DNA of 40,101 nucleotides from Betaproteobacteria bacterium (GCA_009779265.1 WREP01000022.1:1-40101), one strand, 5' to 3'; positions 27,393 to 39,163 are shown, numbered from the stretch's first letter. Numbers and translations are program-made. The notes: generated from the sequence alone by a model not told the origin.

Positions 27393-28652
27393 ATGTCTCG
27401 CTTACCTTCTGACTCCCTCGCCTACGCGCTGTTGCAGGCCGCCCGCATCCATCTCGCCGTGCTCGGCGGGCAGAGTCTGGCCGAGGGCCAGCTTGACCGG
27501 GTCGAGACCGGCGCCCGGCCGGCCGTTCAGGATCTCGTCTATGGCAGTTTGCGCCGCTATGGCCGGGGCGATTTCCTGCTGGGTCGTCTGCTCGTGCAGC
27601 CGCTGGCCGTCGAGGAAATCCGCTGTCTCCTGCTGGTTGCCCTGTATCGCCTGGAAACCCGGCCCGAGGTGGCGCATACCGTGGTCGACCAGGCGGTACG
27701 GGCGGCCGGCGAACTGGCGGGCGGACGCTTTCGTGCTCTGGTCAATGGCGTGCTGCGCAATTACTTGCGCCGTGAGGCGGAATTGCTTGCCGCCCTGGCC
27801 GCCGATGCGCTCGCCAGCAGCCAGCATCCGGCCTGGTGGCTGGCCGAATTGCAGGGCGCCTATGCCGAGGATTGGCCGGCCATCATCGCCGCCGGCAATG
27901 CGCCGCCGCCGATGGCCCTGCGCGTCAATTCGCGGCGCGGCAGCCGCGCCGAGTATCTGGAACGGCTGACCGCTGAGGATATCGCTGCCGTACCGCTGGG
28001 AGAAGCGGGTGTGACGCTGGCCCGGCCCATGCCGGTGGAGCGTCTGCCCGGTTTCGCCGCCGGTCTGGTCTCGGTGCAGGACCCCGGCGCCCAGCGCGCC
28101 GCTGAATTGCTCGACCCGGCGCCGGGCAGTCGCGTGCTCGATGCCTGCGCGGCGCCGGGCGGCAAGACGGCGCATTTGCTCGAACGGGCGGATGTCGATT
28201 TGCTGGCGCTCGACTTGAAGCCGGCGCGCTGCCGGCGCGTGAGCGCCAATCTCCAACGCCTCGGCCTGGAGGCCACGGTGCTTGCCGCCGACTGCACCCG
28301 GCCCCAAACCTGGTGGGACGGCCAGCCTTTCGACGCCGTGCTGGCCGACGCGCCATGCACGGCCAGCGGCGTCGTGCGCCGCCATCCCGATGCCAAATGG
28401 CTGCGCCGGGCGGAGGACATCGCCAGTTTCGCCGCCGCCCAGGCGCGCATACTCGATGCGCTCTGGCCGCTGCTGCGGCCGGGAGGTAAACTGCTGTATG
28501 CGACCTGCTCGCTCTTTCCGGCGGAAAATGGCGGCCAGATCGCGCGCTTTCTTGCCCGCCAGCCGCAGGCCCGCCGCCGCCACGAGGAACAGCTTCTCCC
28601 CAACGCCGAACACGATGGCTTCTATTACTGCCTGCTCGAAAAACTGCGCTGA
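27393..28652 (+). CDS. rsmB: 16S rRNA m5C967 methyltransferase
   Basis: RsmB methylates cytidine 967 of 16S rRNA. The 419-residue protein has an N-terminal NusB-like domain (about 1-140: DLVYGSLRRYG, VNGVLRNYLRR) and the SAM-dependent methyltransferase domain with DACAAPGGKTAHLLE, the DAPCTASGVVRRHPD motif and the catalytic Cys in YATCSLFPAENGGQI. It opens a same-strand series of six genes with overlaps or very short gaps that ends with trkH. Confidence 0.95.
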   Translation: MSRLPSDSLAYALLQAARIHLAVLGGQSLAEGQLDRVETGARPAVQDLVYGSLRRYGRGDFLLGRLLVQPLAVEEIRCLLLVALYRLETRPEVAHTVVDQAVRAAGELAGGRFRALVNGVLRNYLRREAELLAALAADALASSQHPAWWLAELQGAYAEDWPAIIAAGNAPPPMALRVNSRRGSRAEYLERLTAEDIAAVPLGEAGVTLARPMPVERLPGFAAGLVSVQDPGAQRAAELLDPAPGSRVLDACAAPGGKTAHLLERADVDLLALDLKPARCRRVSANLQRLGLEATVLAADCTRPQTWWDGQPFDAVLADAPCTASGVVRRHPDAKWLRRAEDIASFAAAQARILDALWPLLRPGGKLLYATCSLFPAENGGQIARFLARQPQARRRHEEQLLPNAEHDGFYYCLLEKLR

Positions 28653-29217
28653 GCGCCTGCGCCGCTGGCTGCTGCCCTTGCTGCTGGCGCCGTTGCTGGC
28701 CTGGGCGGCGGAGATCGAGGTGGTCGATCCGCGCATCGAGCACGACGAGGACGGCTATGCGCTGTCCGCCGATTTTCGTTTCGAGCTGCGCCCGCGTCTG
28801 GAAGAGGCGGTGGCGCGCGGTGTCGTACTCTATTTCGTCGTCGAGTTTGAAATGACCCGGCCGCGCTGGTACTGGTTTGACAAAATGGTGGCTGCCCGCG
28901 CGCAGACCTACAGCCTTTCCTACCATGCCCTGACGCGCCAGTACCGGCTGTCTTCCGGCGGGCTGCACCAGTCCTTCGCCACGCTTGGCGAGGCGCTGGC
29001 GGTGCTCTCACGGCTGCGCAACTGGCCGATCAGCGATGCCGACGACCCGCCGCCGCATGCCGGCGAGACTTACCAGGCGGCGTTGCGTCTGCGTCTGGAT
29101 ATCAACCAGTTGCCGCGCCCTTTCCAGATCAGCGCGCTCGGCAATCGGGACTGGAATCTGGCTTCCGAGTGGAAGCGCTGGGCGCTGACCCTGCCCGCGC
29201 CGGTGGAGGCCAAGTGA
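28615..29217 (+). CDS. DUF4390 domain protein, exported
   Basis: The 200-residue product has a hydrophobic N-terminal segment (RRWLLPLLLAPLLAWAA) that looks like a signal peptide and a DUF4390 body (EIEVVDPRIEHDEDGYALSADF, VVLYFVVEFEMTRPRWYW). Its function is unknown; it is regularly found upstream of ntrY-ntrX in betaproteobacteria. The ATG at 28615 overlaps the rsmB end by 38 bases; a shorter start from a CTG or TTG inside the hydrophobic segment is possible. The last codons overlap the GTG of ntrY. Confidence 0.8.
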   Translation: MASITACSKNCAERLRRWLLPLLLAPLLAWAAEIEVVDPRIEHDEDGYALSADFRFELRPRLEEAVARGVVLYFVVEFEMTRPRWYWFDKMVAARAQTYSLSYHALTRQYRLSSGGLHQSFATLGEALAVLSRLRNWPISDADDPPPHAGETYQAALRLRLDINQLPRPFQISALGNRDWNLASEWKRWALTLPAPVEAK

Positions 29218-31370
29218 GACGTCTGGTCGCGACAGGCGGCGCCGTGGCGGCGGCGGTCGGCGGCATTCTGTGGTTCCTGCTGCTCCTGGCGACCGCTGCC
29301 GACACGGTCATTTTCTCGCGCCACTATCCCCTCCTCATCGCCCTCAACATCCTGCTCGCACTGGGCATGGTCGGGCTGGTCGGCTGGCAGTTGCGCACGC
29401 TGTGGCGCGATTATCAGGCGCAGGTTTTCGGTTCCCGTCTCAAGCTGCGCCTGATGTTGATGTTCGGCGTCATTGCCGTGCTGCCGGGAGCGCTGGTTTA
29501 TGGCGTCTCGGTGCAGTTCGTCACGCGCTCGATCGAGAGCTGGTTCGACGTGCGCGTCGAGAAGGCGCTTGAATCCGGCCTGCAACTGGGCCGCTCGGCG
29601 CTCGATTCGCTGCTTGCCGATCTCGGCGAGAAGGGCCGCGCCATGGCCGGCGAATTGTCCGACCTGCACGAGGCTTCCCGCCGCTCGGCCCTGCTGCGCC
29701 TGCGCGAGGAGCGCGGCGTGCAGTCGGCGGCGCTGTTTTCGGTCGGCGGCCAGTTGCTGACCAGCGCCAGCGCCGATTTCACCAGCCTGCCGCCAGATTT
29801 GCCGACCCCGGCACAGTTGAAGCAGGCGCGCGGCGCGCAGCAATTGCTGGGCACCGTCGAAGGCGCCGGTGGTCAATTGTTCCTGCGCGTGCTGCTGCCG
29901 GTGGCGGCACGCGACCTGTTCGACGAGCCGCGCATCCTGCAATTGATCAATCCGGTGCCGCCCAGCCTCGCGCACAACGCCGAGGCGGTGCAGGGCGTCT
30001 ATCGCGATTATCAGGAACTGCAACTGGCGCGCCAAGGGCTGACCCGCATCTACGCGCTGACCTTGACCCTGACCATGCTGGTGGCGCTGTTCGGCGCCTT
30101 TGCCCTGGCCTACTCGATGGTCCGCCGGCTGGCGGCGCCGCTGTACATCCTGGCCGAAGGCACGCAGGCCGTCGCCCAGGGCGATTTCTCGCCGCGCCAG
30201 GCGATTCATAGCGGCGACGAACTGGGCGTGCTGACCCACTCCTTCAATCGCATGACCAGCCAACTCGACGAGGCGCGGCGCGACACCGAGCGCCACCGGG
30301 CCGAACTGGAAGCGGCGCGCGGCTATCTCGAATCCATACTGGCCAATCTCTCAGCCGGTGTGCTGGTATTCGACCGCGACTTCGCGCTGCGCACGGTCAA
30401 CGAGGGCGCGCGCACCATCCTCGCCGACGACTTCGCCGATCTGATCGGCTTGCCGCCGGAAGCGTGGCCACACCAGCGGGTTTTCGGCGAATTTATCCGC
30501 GAGCATTTCGTTGCCGCCGACGAGGCCGAATGGCAGGGGCAACTGGAACTGGAACGCAGCAATGGCCTGCCGCAGGTTTTGCTGCTGCGCGGCTCGCGCC
30601 TGCCGGGGGTGAGCGGCGGCGATGTCGTGGTGTTCGACGACGTGACCCGCCTCATCGCCGCCCAGCGCAGCGCCGCCTGGGGCGAGGTGGCGCGCCGTCT
30701 GGCGCATGAAATCAAAAATCCGCTGACGCCCATCCAGCTTTCCGCCGAGCGCCTGCAACTCAAGCTGGCGGACAAGCTGGACGGCGCCGCGGCCGACATG
30801 CTGGCGCGCGGTACGCAGACCATCGTGACGCAGGTGCAGGCGATGAAGCGCATGGTCGACGATTTCCGCAACTATGCCCGGCTGCCGGCACCTGAGTTGG
30901 CGCCGCTTGATCTCAATGCCCTCATCGGCGAAGTACTCGGCCTTTACGAAAGCTCGGTTGCCGCCATCGCGCCGCGTCTGGCCGGCGGGCTGCCGACGCT
31001 GCTGGGCGACGCGACGCAATTGCGGCAAATCATCCACAATCTCTTGCGTAACGCCGAGGACGCGCTGGAAGGGCGGAGCGACGGGCGTATCGAGATCGTC
31101 ACCGAACTGGCCGGGCGTTACATCCGCCTGAGCATCGGCGACAATGGCCCGGGTTTCCCGGGTGAACTGCTGCCGCGCATCTTCGAGCCATACGTCACGA
31201 CCAAGGCGCGCGGCACCGGCCTGGGGCTGCCGATCGTCAAGAAGATCGTCGAGGAACACCTGGGCAGCATCGAAATCAGCAATGAGCCGGCGGGCGGCGC
31301 GCGGATCGACATCCGCCTGCCCCTGGCGAAAGAGGAGGAAGTCAAGCATGGCCATCATTCTGGTCGTTGA
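29214..31370 (+). CDS. ntrY: NtrY-like sensor histidine kinase
   Basis: The 718-residue kinase has three hydrophobic segments in its first 110 residues, a periplasmic region, a fourth membrane segment (about 275-300) and a HAMP linker. A PAS-like domain follows (LSAGVLVFDRDFALRTVNEGA), then HisKA with the phosphoacceptor His in LAHEIKNPLTPIQLSAERL, and an ATPase domain (NLLRNAEDAL, DNGPGFPG, TGLGLPIVKKI). The GTG at 29214 overlaps the DUF4390 stop (GTGA). The gene overlaps ntrX by 23 bases. NtrY/NtrX pairs respond to nitrogen, redox or envelope cues in different bacteria; the signal here is unknown. Confidence 0.88.
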   Translation: MRRLVATGGAVAAAVGGILWFLLLLATAADTVIFSRHYPLLIALNILLALGMVGLVGWQLRTLWRDYQAQVFGSRLKLRLMLMFGVIAVLPGALVYGVSVQFVTRSIESWFDVRVEKALESGLQLGRSALDSLLADLGEKGRAMAGELSDLHEASRRSALLRLREERGVQSAALFSVGGQLLTSASADFTSLPPDLPTPAQLKQARGAQQLLGTVEGAGGQLFLRVLLPVAARDLFDEPRILQLINPVPPSLAHNAEAVQGVYRDYQELQLARQGLTRIYALTLTLTMLVALFGAFALAYSMVRRLAAPLYILAEGTQAVAQGDFSPRQAIHSGDELGVLTHSFNRMTSQLDEARRDTERHRAELEAARGYLESILANLSAGVLVFDRDFALRTVNEGARTILADDFADLIGLPPEAWPHQRVFGEFIREHFVAADEAEWQGQLELERSNGLPQVLLLRGSRLPGVSGGDVVVFDDVTRLIAAQRSAAWGEVARRLAHEIKNPLTPIQLSAERLQLKLADKLDGAAADMLARGTQTIVTQVQAMKRMVDDFRNYARLPAPELAPLDLNALIGEVLGLYESSVAAIAPRLAGGLPTLLGDATQLRQIIHNLLRNAEDALEGRSDGRIEIVTELAGRYIRLSIGDNGPGFPGELLPRIFEPYVTTKARGTGLGLPIVKKIVEEHLGSIEISNEPAGGARIDIRLPLAKEEEVKHGHHSGR

Positions 31371-32613
31371 CGATGAAGTCGGGATCCGCGAGCTGCTCTC
31401 GGAAATCCTGATCGACGAAGGCCACGACGTCCGTCTTGCCGAACATGCCTGCGCCGCCCGGCGGCAGCGCAACGAACTGCGCCCGGATCTGGTGCTGCTC
31501 GACATCTGGATGCCCGACACCGACGGCATCTCGCTGTTGAAGGAATGGCATGTCGGCGGCCAGTTGACCATGCCGGTCATCATGATGTCCGGCCACGGCA
31601 CCATCGACACGGCGGTGGACGCGACGCGCATCGGCGCCTTCGATTTCCTGGAAAAGCCGATTGCCCTGCAAAAGCTGCTCGCCACCGTGCAAAAGGCGCT
31701 CAAGCACGACAAGCCCTTGCAGCGCCCACCGCTGACCCTCGATGCCTTTTGTCGCTCGGCTCTGGTCAAGGAATTCAAGCGCCGTCTCGAACAGGCCGCG
31801 GCCAAGGCCCCGGTGCTGTTGTTGCGCGGCGCCACCGGCGGCATGGCGGAAATCTGCGCGCGCACGCTACAGGCGCCGCGTGCGCCGTGGCTCGACCTGT
31901 CCACTCTGAGCAGTGCGCTGACCCAGGAAATGCTGGAAAAAGTCGCCGGCGGCGTGCTCTTCGTGCCCGATCTGGCGCAGATCGGCAAGATGCAGCAAAT
32001 GAACCTGGCCTTCGCCCTCAATCATCTCGACCGCCTCAATCTGCAACTGCTGGCGGCAACGCAGAAGCCGCTGGCCAGTCTTGGCGAGGCCGGCTGGGAC
32101 TGCAAGCTGCTCGCCCGTCTGGGCGAGGTCTGGGTGGCCCTGCCGCCCTTGGTTGGACATGCCGACGAGGTGCCGGAAATCGCCAGCCTCTTGCTGACCC
32201 ATTTCGTCGAGCGCGGCGAAGTGCCGCTGCGGCGTTTTGCCAGTGGCGCGCTCAATGCCCTGCGCACGCTGCCCTGGAAGCAGTCGGCGGAAGCCAGTTG
32301 GAGCGATCTCTACACGCTGGTGCGCAATCTGGCGCTGACGGCGCTGGACGAGGAAATATCGGCCGCCGACGTGGCCCGGGTGATGCCCTCCGAGGCCGGC
32401 GAGGAAAACGAAACGGCCTCGCTGCTGCCGCTCTTCGAGCAGCCGCTGCGCGAGGCGCGTGATGCTTTCGAGAAACTCTACTTCGAGCACCATCTGCGCC
32501 GCGAGGGCGGTAATATGACAAAGCTGGCCGAGCGTTCGGGACTGGAACGCACCCACCTCTACCGCAAACTGAAGCAACTCGACGTCCGCCTCGGCAAGCG
32601 GCAGGAGGATTAG
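31348..32613 (+). CDS. ntrX: NtrX-like response regulator with degenerate AAA+ domain
   Basis: The 421-residue protein has a complete receiver domain (VVDDEVGIRE; phosphoacceptor Asp52 in LLDIWMPD; Lys103) and a C-terminal Fis-type helix-turn-helix (about 388-417, MTKLAERSGLERTHLYRKL). The AAA+ domain between them is degenerate. Walker A, normally GESGTGKE, reads GATGGMAE (161-168), losing the lysine. Walker B, normally FLDEI, reads FVPDL (205-209). The GAFTGA loop is absent and the domain is shortened. The protein can therefore hardly hydrolyse ATP or remodel sigma54 polymerase, and probably acts as a simple DNA-binding regulator. Start ATG at 31348 inside the end of ntrY. Confidence 0.87.
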   Translation: MAIILVVDDEVGIRELLSEILIDEGHDVRLAEHACAARRQRNELRPDLVLLDIWMPDTDGISLLKEWHVGGQLTMPVIMMSGHGTIDTAVDATRIGAFDFLEKPIALQKLLATVQKALKHDKPLQRPPLTLDAFCRSALVKEFKRRLEQAAAKAPVLLLRGATGGMAEICARTLQAPRAPWLDLSTLSSALTQEMLEKVAGGVLFVPDLAQIGKMQQMNLAFALNHLDRLNLQLLAATQKPLASLGEAGWDCKLLARLGEVWVALPPLVGHADEVPEIASLLLTHFVERGEVPLRRFASGALNALRTLPWKQSAEASWSDLYTLVRNLALTALDEEISAADVARVMPSEAGEENETASLLPLFEQPLREARDAFEKLYFEHHLRREGGNMTKLAERSGLERTHLYRKLKQLDVRLGKRQED

Positions 32614-32640
32614 CCGACCAGTACTGTCAAAGGGGGAGCC

Positions 32641-34074
32641 ATGAAGGTCATCATTCTCGGCGCCGGCCAGGTTGGCGCCAGTGTTGCCGAAGGCTTGGTG
32701 TCGGAGGAGAACGACATCACCGTCGTCGATCTGGACGGCGCCCGCCTGGCGCAATTGCAACAGCGGCTCGACCTGCGCACCGTGACCGGCAATGCGGCGA
32801 CGCCATCGACGCTGCGGCGGGCCGGGATTGATGACGCCGATATGATCATTGCCGTGACCCAGAGCGACCAGGCCAATCTGGTCGCCTGCAAGCTGGCGCA
32901 GAACGTGTTCAACGTGCCGACGCGCATCGCCCGTCTGCGCTCGCGCGATTTCCTGGAAGACCAGACGCTGCTCACGACCGACAATTTCGCGGTCGATTTC
33001 GCGCTTTGCCCGGAGCAGGTGATTACCGACTACATCCGCCGCCTCATCGAGTTTCCCGAGGCCCTGCAAGTCTTGAATTTTGCCGGCGGCCGGGTCAGTC
33101 TGGTGGCGGTGCGCGCCTACGAGGGCGGGGCGCTGGTCGGCAGGCCGATCCGCGCCCTGCGCGAGCTGCTGCCGGTCGACATGGATGCCCGCGTCGCCGC
33201 CATCTTCCGCCGCGATCAGCCGGTGGCGCCGAAAGGGGATACCGTCGTCGAGATCGGCGACGAGGTTTTCCTGCTCGCCGCCGCCGAAAACATCCGCCCG
33301 GTGCTGCACCAGTTGCGGCGCATGTTGAATCGCGTCGAACGCATCATGATCGCTGGCGGCGGCAACATCGGCCTGCGTCTGGCCAAGTCGCTCGAGGCGC
33401 ACTTCCAGATCAAGTTGCTTGAACGCGACAGGGAGCGCGCCGAACTGCTGGCCAATGAACTCGACGAGGCGCTGGTGCTGCTTGGCGACGCGACCGACGA
33501 GGAGTTGCTGGAGCAGGAGAATATCAGCGAGATGGATCTCTTTCTCGCCGTGACCAACGACGACGAAGACAACATCATGGCCGGCAGTCTGGCCAAGCGC
33601 CTGGGCTGCAAGCGGGTGGTGGCGCTGATCAACCGCCGCGCCTACGCCGACATGATCGAGGGCGGGCCGATTGATATCGGCATCTCGCCGGCCCATGTCT
33701 CGATCGGCACCCTGCTTGCCTACGTCCGCCACGGCGACGTGGCCGAGGTGCATTCCCTGCGCCGCGGCGCCGCCGAGGCGCTGGAGATCGTGGCGCACGG
33801 TGATCGCAAGACCTCCAAGGTGGTCGGCCGGCGCATCGACGAGATCGACTGGCCGCGCGGCGTCACCGTCGCCGCTGTCGTGCGCGATTTCGACGAGGCC
33901 ATGGTCGTCGGCCAAAGCGATGAAGGGACGTCGATCACCCGCCACGGCAAGGTGGTGATGGCCCACCACGACACGGTGATCGAGGTCGACGACCACGTGA
34001 TCATTTTCTGCACGCGCAAGAAGCTGGTGAAGAAGGTAGAGCGGCTGTTCCAGGTCGGCTTCCATTTCCTCTAA
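32641..34074 (+). CDS. trkA: Trk potassium uptake regulatory subunit TrkA
   Basis: TrkA binds NAD(H) and gates the TrkH K+ channel from the cytoplasmic side. The 477-residue protein has two RCK halves, each with a Rossmann motif (ILGAGQVGASVAEGL at the start; IAGGGNIGLRLAKSLE near residue 240) and a TrkA-C domain. A good ribosome-binding site (GGGGGAG) precedes the ATG, 27 bases after ntrX. trkH follows after ten bases. Confidence 0.97.
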   Translation: MKVIILGAGQVGASVAEGLVSEENDITVVDLDGARLAQLQQRLDLRTVTGNAATPSTLRRAGIDDADMIIAVTQSDQANLVACKLAQNVFNVPTRIARLRSRDFLEDQTLLTTDNFAVDFALCPEQVITDYIRRLIEFPEALQVLNFAGGRVSLVAVRAYEGGALVGRPIRALRELLPVDMDARVAAIFRRDQPVAPKGDTVVEIGDEVFLLAAAENIRPVLHQLRRMLNRVERIMIAGGGNIGLRLAKSLEAHFQIKLLERDRERAELLANELDEALVLLGDATDEELLEQENISEMDLFLAVTNDDEDNIMAGSLAKRLGCKRVVALINRRAYADMIEGGPIDIGISPAHVSIGTLLAYVRHGDVAEVHSLRRGAAEALEIVAHGDRKTSKVVGRRIDEIDWPRGVTVAAVVRDFDEAMVVGQSDEGTSITRHGKVVMAHHDTVIEVDDHVIIFCTRKKLVKKVERLFQVGFHFL

Positions 34075-34084
34075 GCGCGCCGCC

Positions 34085-35542
34085 ATGACCCGTTTTGCTC
34101 CCGTCCACCGCGCCTACGGCATGATTCTGGTGCTGTTCGGGCTGACCTTCCTCGTGCCGCTCGGCTTCGCCCACTGGAGCGGCGACGGGGCCGAGAACAG
34201 TTTCGACATGGTGTTCCTCCTCACCGTGCTCTGTGGCGCTTTTCTCTGGGCGCGCTATCACCGCTGTCGGCAGGAACTGAAAGTGCGCGACGGCTTCCTG
34301 CTGGTGGTGCTGGTATGGACCGGGCTGCCGCTGTTCGCCGCGTTGCCCTTCATGCTGCAACTGGACATGCCGTTTACCCGGGCCTATTTCGAGGCGGTTT
34401 CCGGTTTGACGTCGAGCGGGGCGACGGTGCTCAGCGGGCTTGACCACTTGCCGCCGTCGATCAACCTGTGGCGTTGCCTGACGAACTGGCTGGGCGGCAT
34501 GGGCCTGGTCGTGCTGGCCGTCGCCATCCTGCCGCTGCTTGGTATCGGCGGCCGGCAGATGATGCAGGTCGAGACGCCCGGCCCGATGAAGGATTCGCGC
34601 ATCACGCCGCGCATCGCCGAAACGGCCAAGGGCCTGTGGCTGGTTTACTTCGCCATCACCGTGAGCTGCGCCCTGGCCTATCGCTGGGCCGGCATGAGCT
34701 GGCTGGACGCCGTCTGCCATTCCTTCTCGACCGTCGCGCTTGGCGGCTTCTCGACGCACGATGCCAGCATCGGCTATTTCAATTCCTTGTCCATCGAGTG
34801 GATCGCGGTCGGTTTCATGATCCTCTCCGGCATCAATTACGCCACGCATTTCGTTGCCTTCAGCGGTCGCTCCTTCCGCCCCTATCTGCGCGACCCCGAG
34901 GCCGCCTGGTATCTCGGCGTGCTGGTATTCAGCGTCGTCCTGTTAGGCATTTACATCTGGGAAGACGGCGTTTACGCCAACCTGACGACGGCGCTGCGCC
35001 ATACCCTGTTCCATGTCGTCTCGCTGGCCACGACCACCGGCTACACCACCCTCGATTACGGCCAATGGCCGATGTTCGCCGGCCTGTGGATGCTCTTCCT
35101 GGGCAGTTTCGCCACCAGCGCCGGATCGACCGGCGGCGGCATCAAGATGATGCGCGCCATCCTGTTGTACAAGCAGGTATACCGCGAACTGATCCGCGCC
35201 ATGCACCCGTCGGCTGTCTACAACGTCCGCCTCGGCGGCCAGACGGCGCCGCAGTCGGTGCTTTTCGCGGTACTCGCCTTCGCCTTCATCTACATGGTGT
35301 GGATCGTCACCCTGACGCTGGCGCTGGCCTCCAGCGGCCTCGACATCGTCTCCTCCTTCACCGCCGTCGCCGGCTGCATCAACAATCTCGGCCCCGGCCT
35401 CGGCGACAAGATCGGGCCGACGGGCAATTATCAGGTACTCACGGATTTCCAGCTCTGGGTCTGTTCCTTCGCCATGCTGCTCGGCCGCCTGGAAATCTTC
35501 ACCCTGCTCGTCGTGTTGACTCCGGCCTTCTGGCGCAAGTGA
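34085..35542 (+). CDS. trkH: Trk potassium uptake channel TrkH
   Basis: The 485-residue inner-membrane protein has four channel-like repeats. The selectivity-filter segments are visible as LTSSGATVLSGLD, TVALGGFSTHDAS, ATTTGYTTLDYG and INNLGPGLGDKIG. It conducts K+ with TrkA bound. It is the last gene of the series from rsmB; a long foldback element begins ten bases later. Confidence 0.97.
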   Translation: MTRFAPVHRAYGMILVLFGLTFLVPLGFAHWSGDGAENSFDMVFLLTVLCGAFLWARYHRCRQELKVRDGFLLVVLVWTGLPLFAALPFMLQLDMPFTRAYFEAVSGLTSSGATVLSGLDHLPPSINLWRCLTNWLGGMGLVVLAVAILPLLGIGGRQMMQVETPGPMKDSRITPRIAETAKGLWLVYFAITVSCALAYRWAGMSWLDAVCHSFSTVALGGFSTHDASIGYFNSLSIEWIAVGFMILSGINYATHFVAFSGRSFRPYLRDPEAAWYLGVLVFSVVLLGIYIWEDGVYANLTTALRHTLFHVVSLATTTGYTTLDYGQWPMFAGLWMLFLGSFATSAGSTGGGIKMMRAILLYKQVYRELIRAMHPSAVYNVRLGGQTAPQSVLFAVLAFAFIYMVWIVTLTLALASSGLDIVSSFTAVAGCINNLGPGLGDKIGPTGNYQVLTDFQLWVCSFAMLLGRLEIFTLLVVLTPAFWRK

Positions 35543-35552
35543 AGTGACCTTC

Positions 35553-35706
35553 GTGTGCTGTCTCGCGGATATCCGCACATGAAATTGCGTCTTCGCGCCC
35601 AGGGCGGCGTTGCAAATCTTCGCGATCGTGCCTGCCATCGCTGCGCCTTGCCCTGGCCGCGAATCCATCAATTTCATCGTGTGTAGCCATCCGCGAGACA
35701 GCACAC
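35553..35706. repeat. 154-base foldback element with 18-base perfect arms
   Basis: The outer arms (35553-35570 and 35689-35706) are perfect inverted copies beginning GTGTGCTGTCTCGCGGAT. A second pair ATGAAATTG/CAATTTCAT and a third around CCAGGGC/GCCCTGG lie further in, so nearly the whole segment can fold. It fills most of the 219-base spacer between trkH and hemE. It could be a miniature inverted-repeat element or act as the operon terminator; no clear target duplication is seen. Confidence 0.75.
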
Positions 35707-35761
35707 TGACGCCGGAAAGGCGGATAATTCCGCTTTTCTGATCTTTTCGCCGGAGCCCGAT

Positions 35762-36832
35762 GTGAGCCGACCCAAGAACGATACCTTCCTGCGCGCCCTG
35801 CTCAAGGAACCGACCGAGTACACGCCGCTGTGGCTGATGCGCCAGGCTGGCCGCTACCTGCCGGAATACTGCGAGACGCGCAAGCGGGCCGGCGATTTTC
35901 TCAAGCTCTGCCAGTCACCGGCGCTGGCCTGCGAAGTCACCCTGCAACCACTGGCGCGCTACGACCTCGATGCCGCCATCCTCTTTTCGGACATCCTGAC
36001 CGTGCCGGACGCCATGGGCCTCGGTCTGTATTTCGCCGAAGGCGAGGGCCCGCGCTTCGAGCGTCCGCTGCGCGAGGAATGGGCGATCAACAACCTGAGC
36101 GCGCCCGATCCCTACGAGCACCTCGGTTATGTCATGGACGCGGTGGGCGAAATCCGCCGCGCGCTGGATAACGCGGTGCCGCTCATCGGCTTCTCCGGCA
36201 GCCCCTACACGCTGGCCTGCTACATGGTCGAAGGTCGGGGTTCCAGCGATTTCCGCCATATCAAGAGCATGCTCTACCAGCGCCCGGATCTGCTGCATCG
36301 CATCCTGGCGGTCACCGCCGATGCCGTGACCCACTATCTGAACGCCCAGATCGACTCCGGCGCGCAGGCGGTGATGCTCTTCGACACCTGGGGCGGCTCG
36401 CTGTCGCACGCCGCCTACCGCGAATTCTCGCTGGCCTACATGCAGCGCATCGTCGCCGGGCTGCACAAGGAGAAGGACGGCCAGCGCATTCCCTGCATCG
36501 TGTTCACCAAGAACGGCGGCCTGTGGCTGGAAGATATCGCCGCCATCGGCTGCGACGCGCTCGGCCTGGACTGGACGGTGGATATCGGCGAAGCCCGGCG
36601 TCGCGTCGGCGACAAGGTGGCCTTGCAGGGCAATCTCGACCCCAATGTGCTGTTCGCGGCGCCGGAAATCGTCGCCGCCGAGGCGAAGAAGGTGCTCGAC
36701 AGCTTCGGCCCGGGCAACACCGGCCATGTCTTCAACCTCGGCCACGGCATTTCGCAATTCACGCCGCCGGAAAGCGTCACCGCCCTGGTCGAAACCGTGC
36801 ATGCGCACAGCCGTTCATGGCGCCGGCAGTAG
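35762..36832 (+). CDS. hemE: Uroporphyrinogen decarboxylase
   Basis: HemE removes four carboxyl groups from uroporphyrinogen III to give coproporphyrinogen III. The 356-residue protein has the N-terminal [17 protein letters not shown], the [15 protein letters not shown] segment, [16 protein letters not shown] and the conserved GNLDPNVLF. The GTG at 35762 follows a GGAG ribosome-binding site; the overlapping ATG at 35760 is followed at once by a stop. The spacer after the gene is the second origin candidate. Confidence 0.97.
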   Translation: MSRPKNDTFLRALLKEPTEYTPLWLMRQAGRYLPEYCETRKRAGDFLKLCQSPALACEVTLQPLARYDLDAAILFSDILTVPDAMGLGLYFAEGEGPRFERPLREEWAINNLSAPDPYEHLGYVMDAVGEIRRALDNAVPLIGFSGSPYTLACYMVEGRGSSDFRHIKSMLYQRPDLLHRILAVTADAVTHYLNAQIDSGAQAVMLFDTWGGSLSHAAYREFSLAYMQRIVAGLHKEKDGQRIPCIVFTKNGGLWLEDIAAIGCDALGLDWTVDIGEARRRVGDKVALQGNLDPNVLFAAPEIVAAEAKKVLDSFGPGNTGHVFNLGHGISQFTPPESVTALVETVHAHSRSWRRQ

Positions 36833-36857
36833 CCCGGCCAGGCCAAGAAGCCAGGAC

Positions 36858-37056
36858 TTATGCACAGAAATGCGCACTGGCCCGGAAAGTTTGCGCAAAA
36901 CAGGCTTGACAGTTTCTCCTTTTGTTAACTATTGAAAATAAAAAGAAATTTTCCATGTTCGATATTTTGACAAAACTGGGAACTTCTCTGAATTTCACAA
37001 TATGGCCTGGGGTCGGTGCCACAATCCACAGAGTTATCCACAGAATGTGTGGACAA
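36858..37056. other. AT-rich region with DnaA boxes (candidate oriC 2)
   Basis: The hemE-priA spacer holds a perfect TTATCCACA box (37034-37042), a TTGTCCACA box on the opposite strand only five bases on (37048-37056), a one-mismatch TTATGCACA at 36858-36866 and a weaker CAATCCACA at 37022-37030. Between the first and the others lies a markedly AT-rich tract (about 36903-37005) in an otherwise GC-rich window, as expected of an unwinding element. TTGACA hexamers at 36906 and 36967 may belong to a priA promoter, though their -10 partners are poor. Confidence 0.65.
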
Positions 37057-37117
37057 TTCCAAGTGCGCTGTTCATGACGCGGCCATAGGCCGGAATTCGG
37101 CCCCCATCGGCCCTGCC

Positions 37118-39103
<1,986 letters not shown>

Positions 39104-39163
39104 TCAGCGGCGATGCGCGTGCGCTACGGGCAGGGCAGCACCGGCGGGGCAGAAGGGCAGGGG

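Noticed and set aside
31867..34086. A 739-residue open frame on the minus strand
   Set aside because: It is opposite ntrX and trkA, both of which show clear family motifs.
37016..37117. Upstream in-frame GTG for priA
   Set aside because: It would add 34 residues translated through the DnaA boxes; the family N-terminus begins at 37118.
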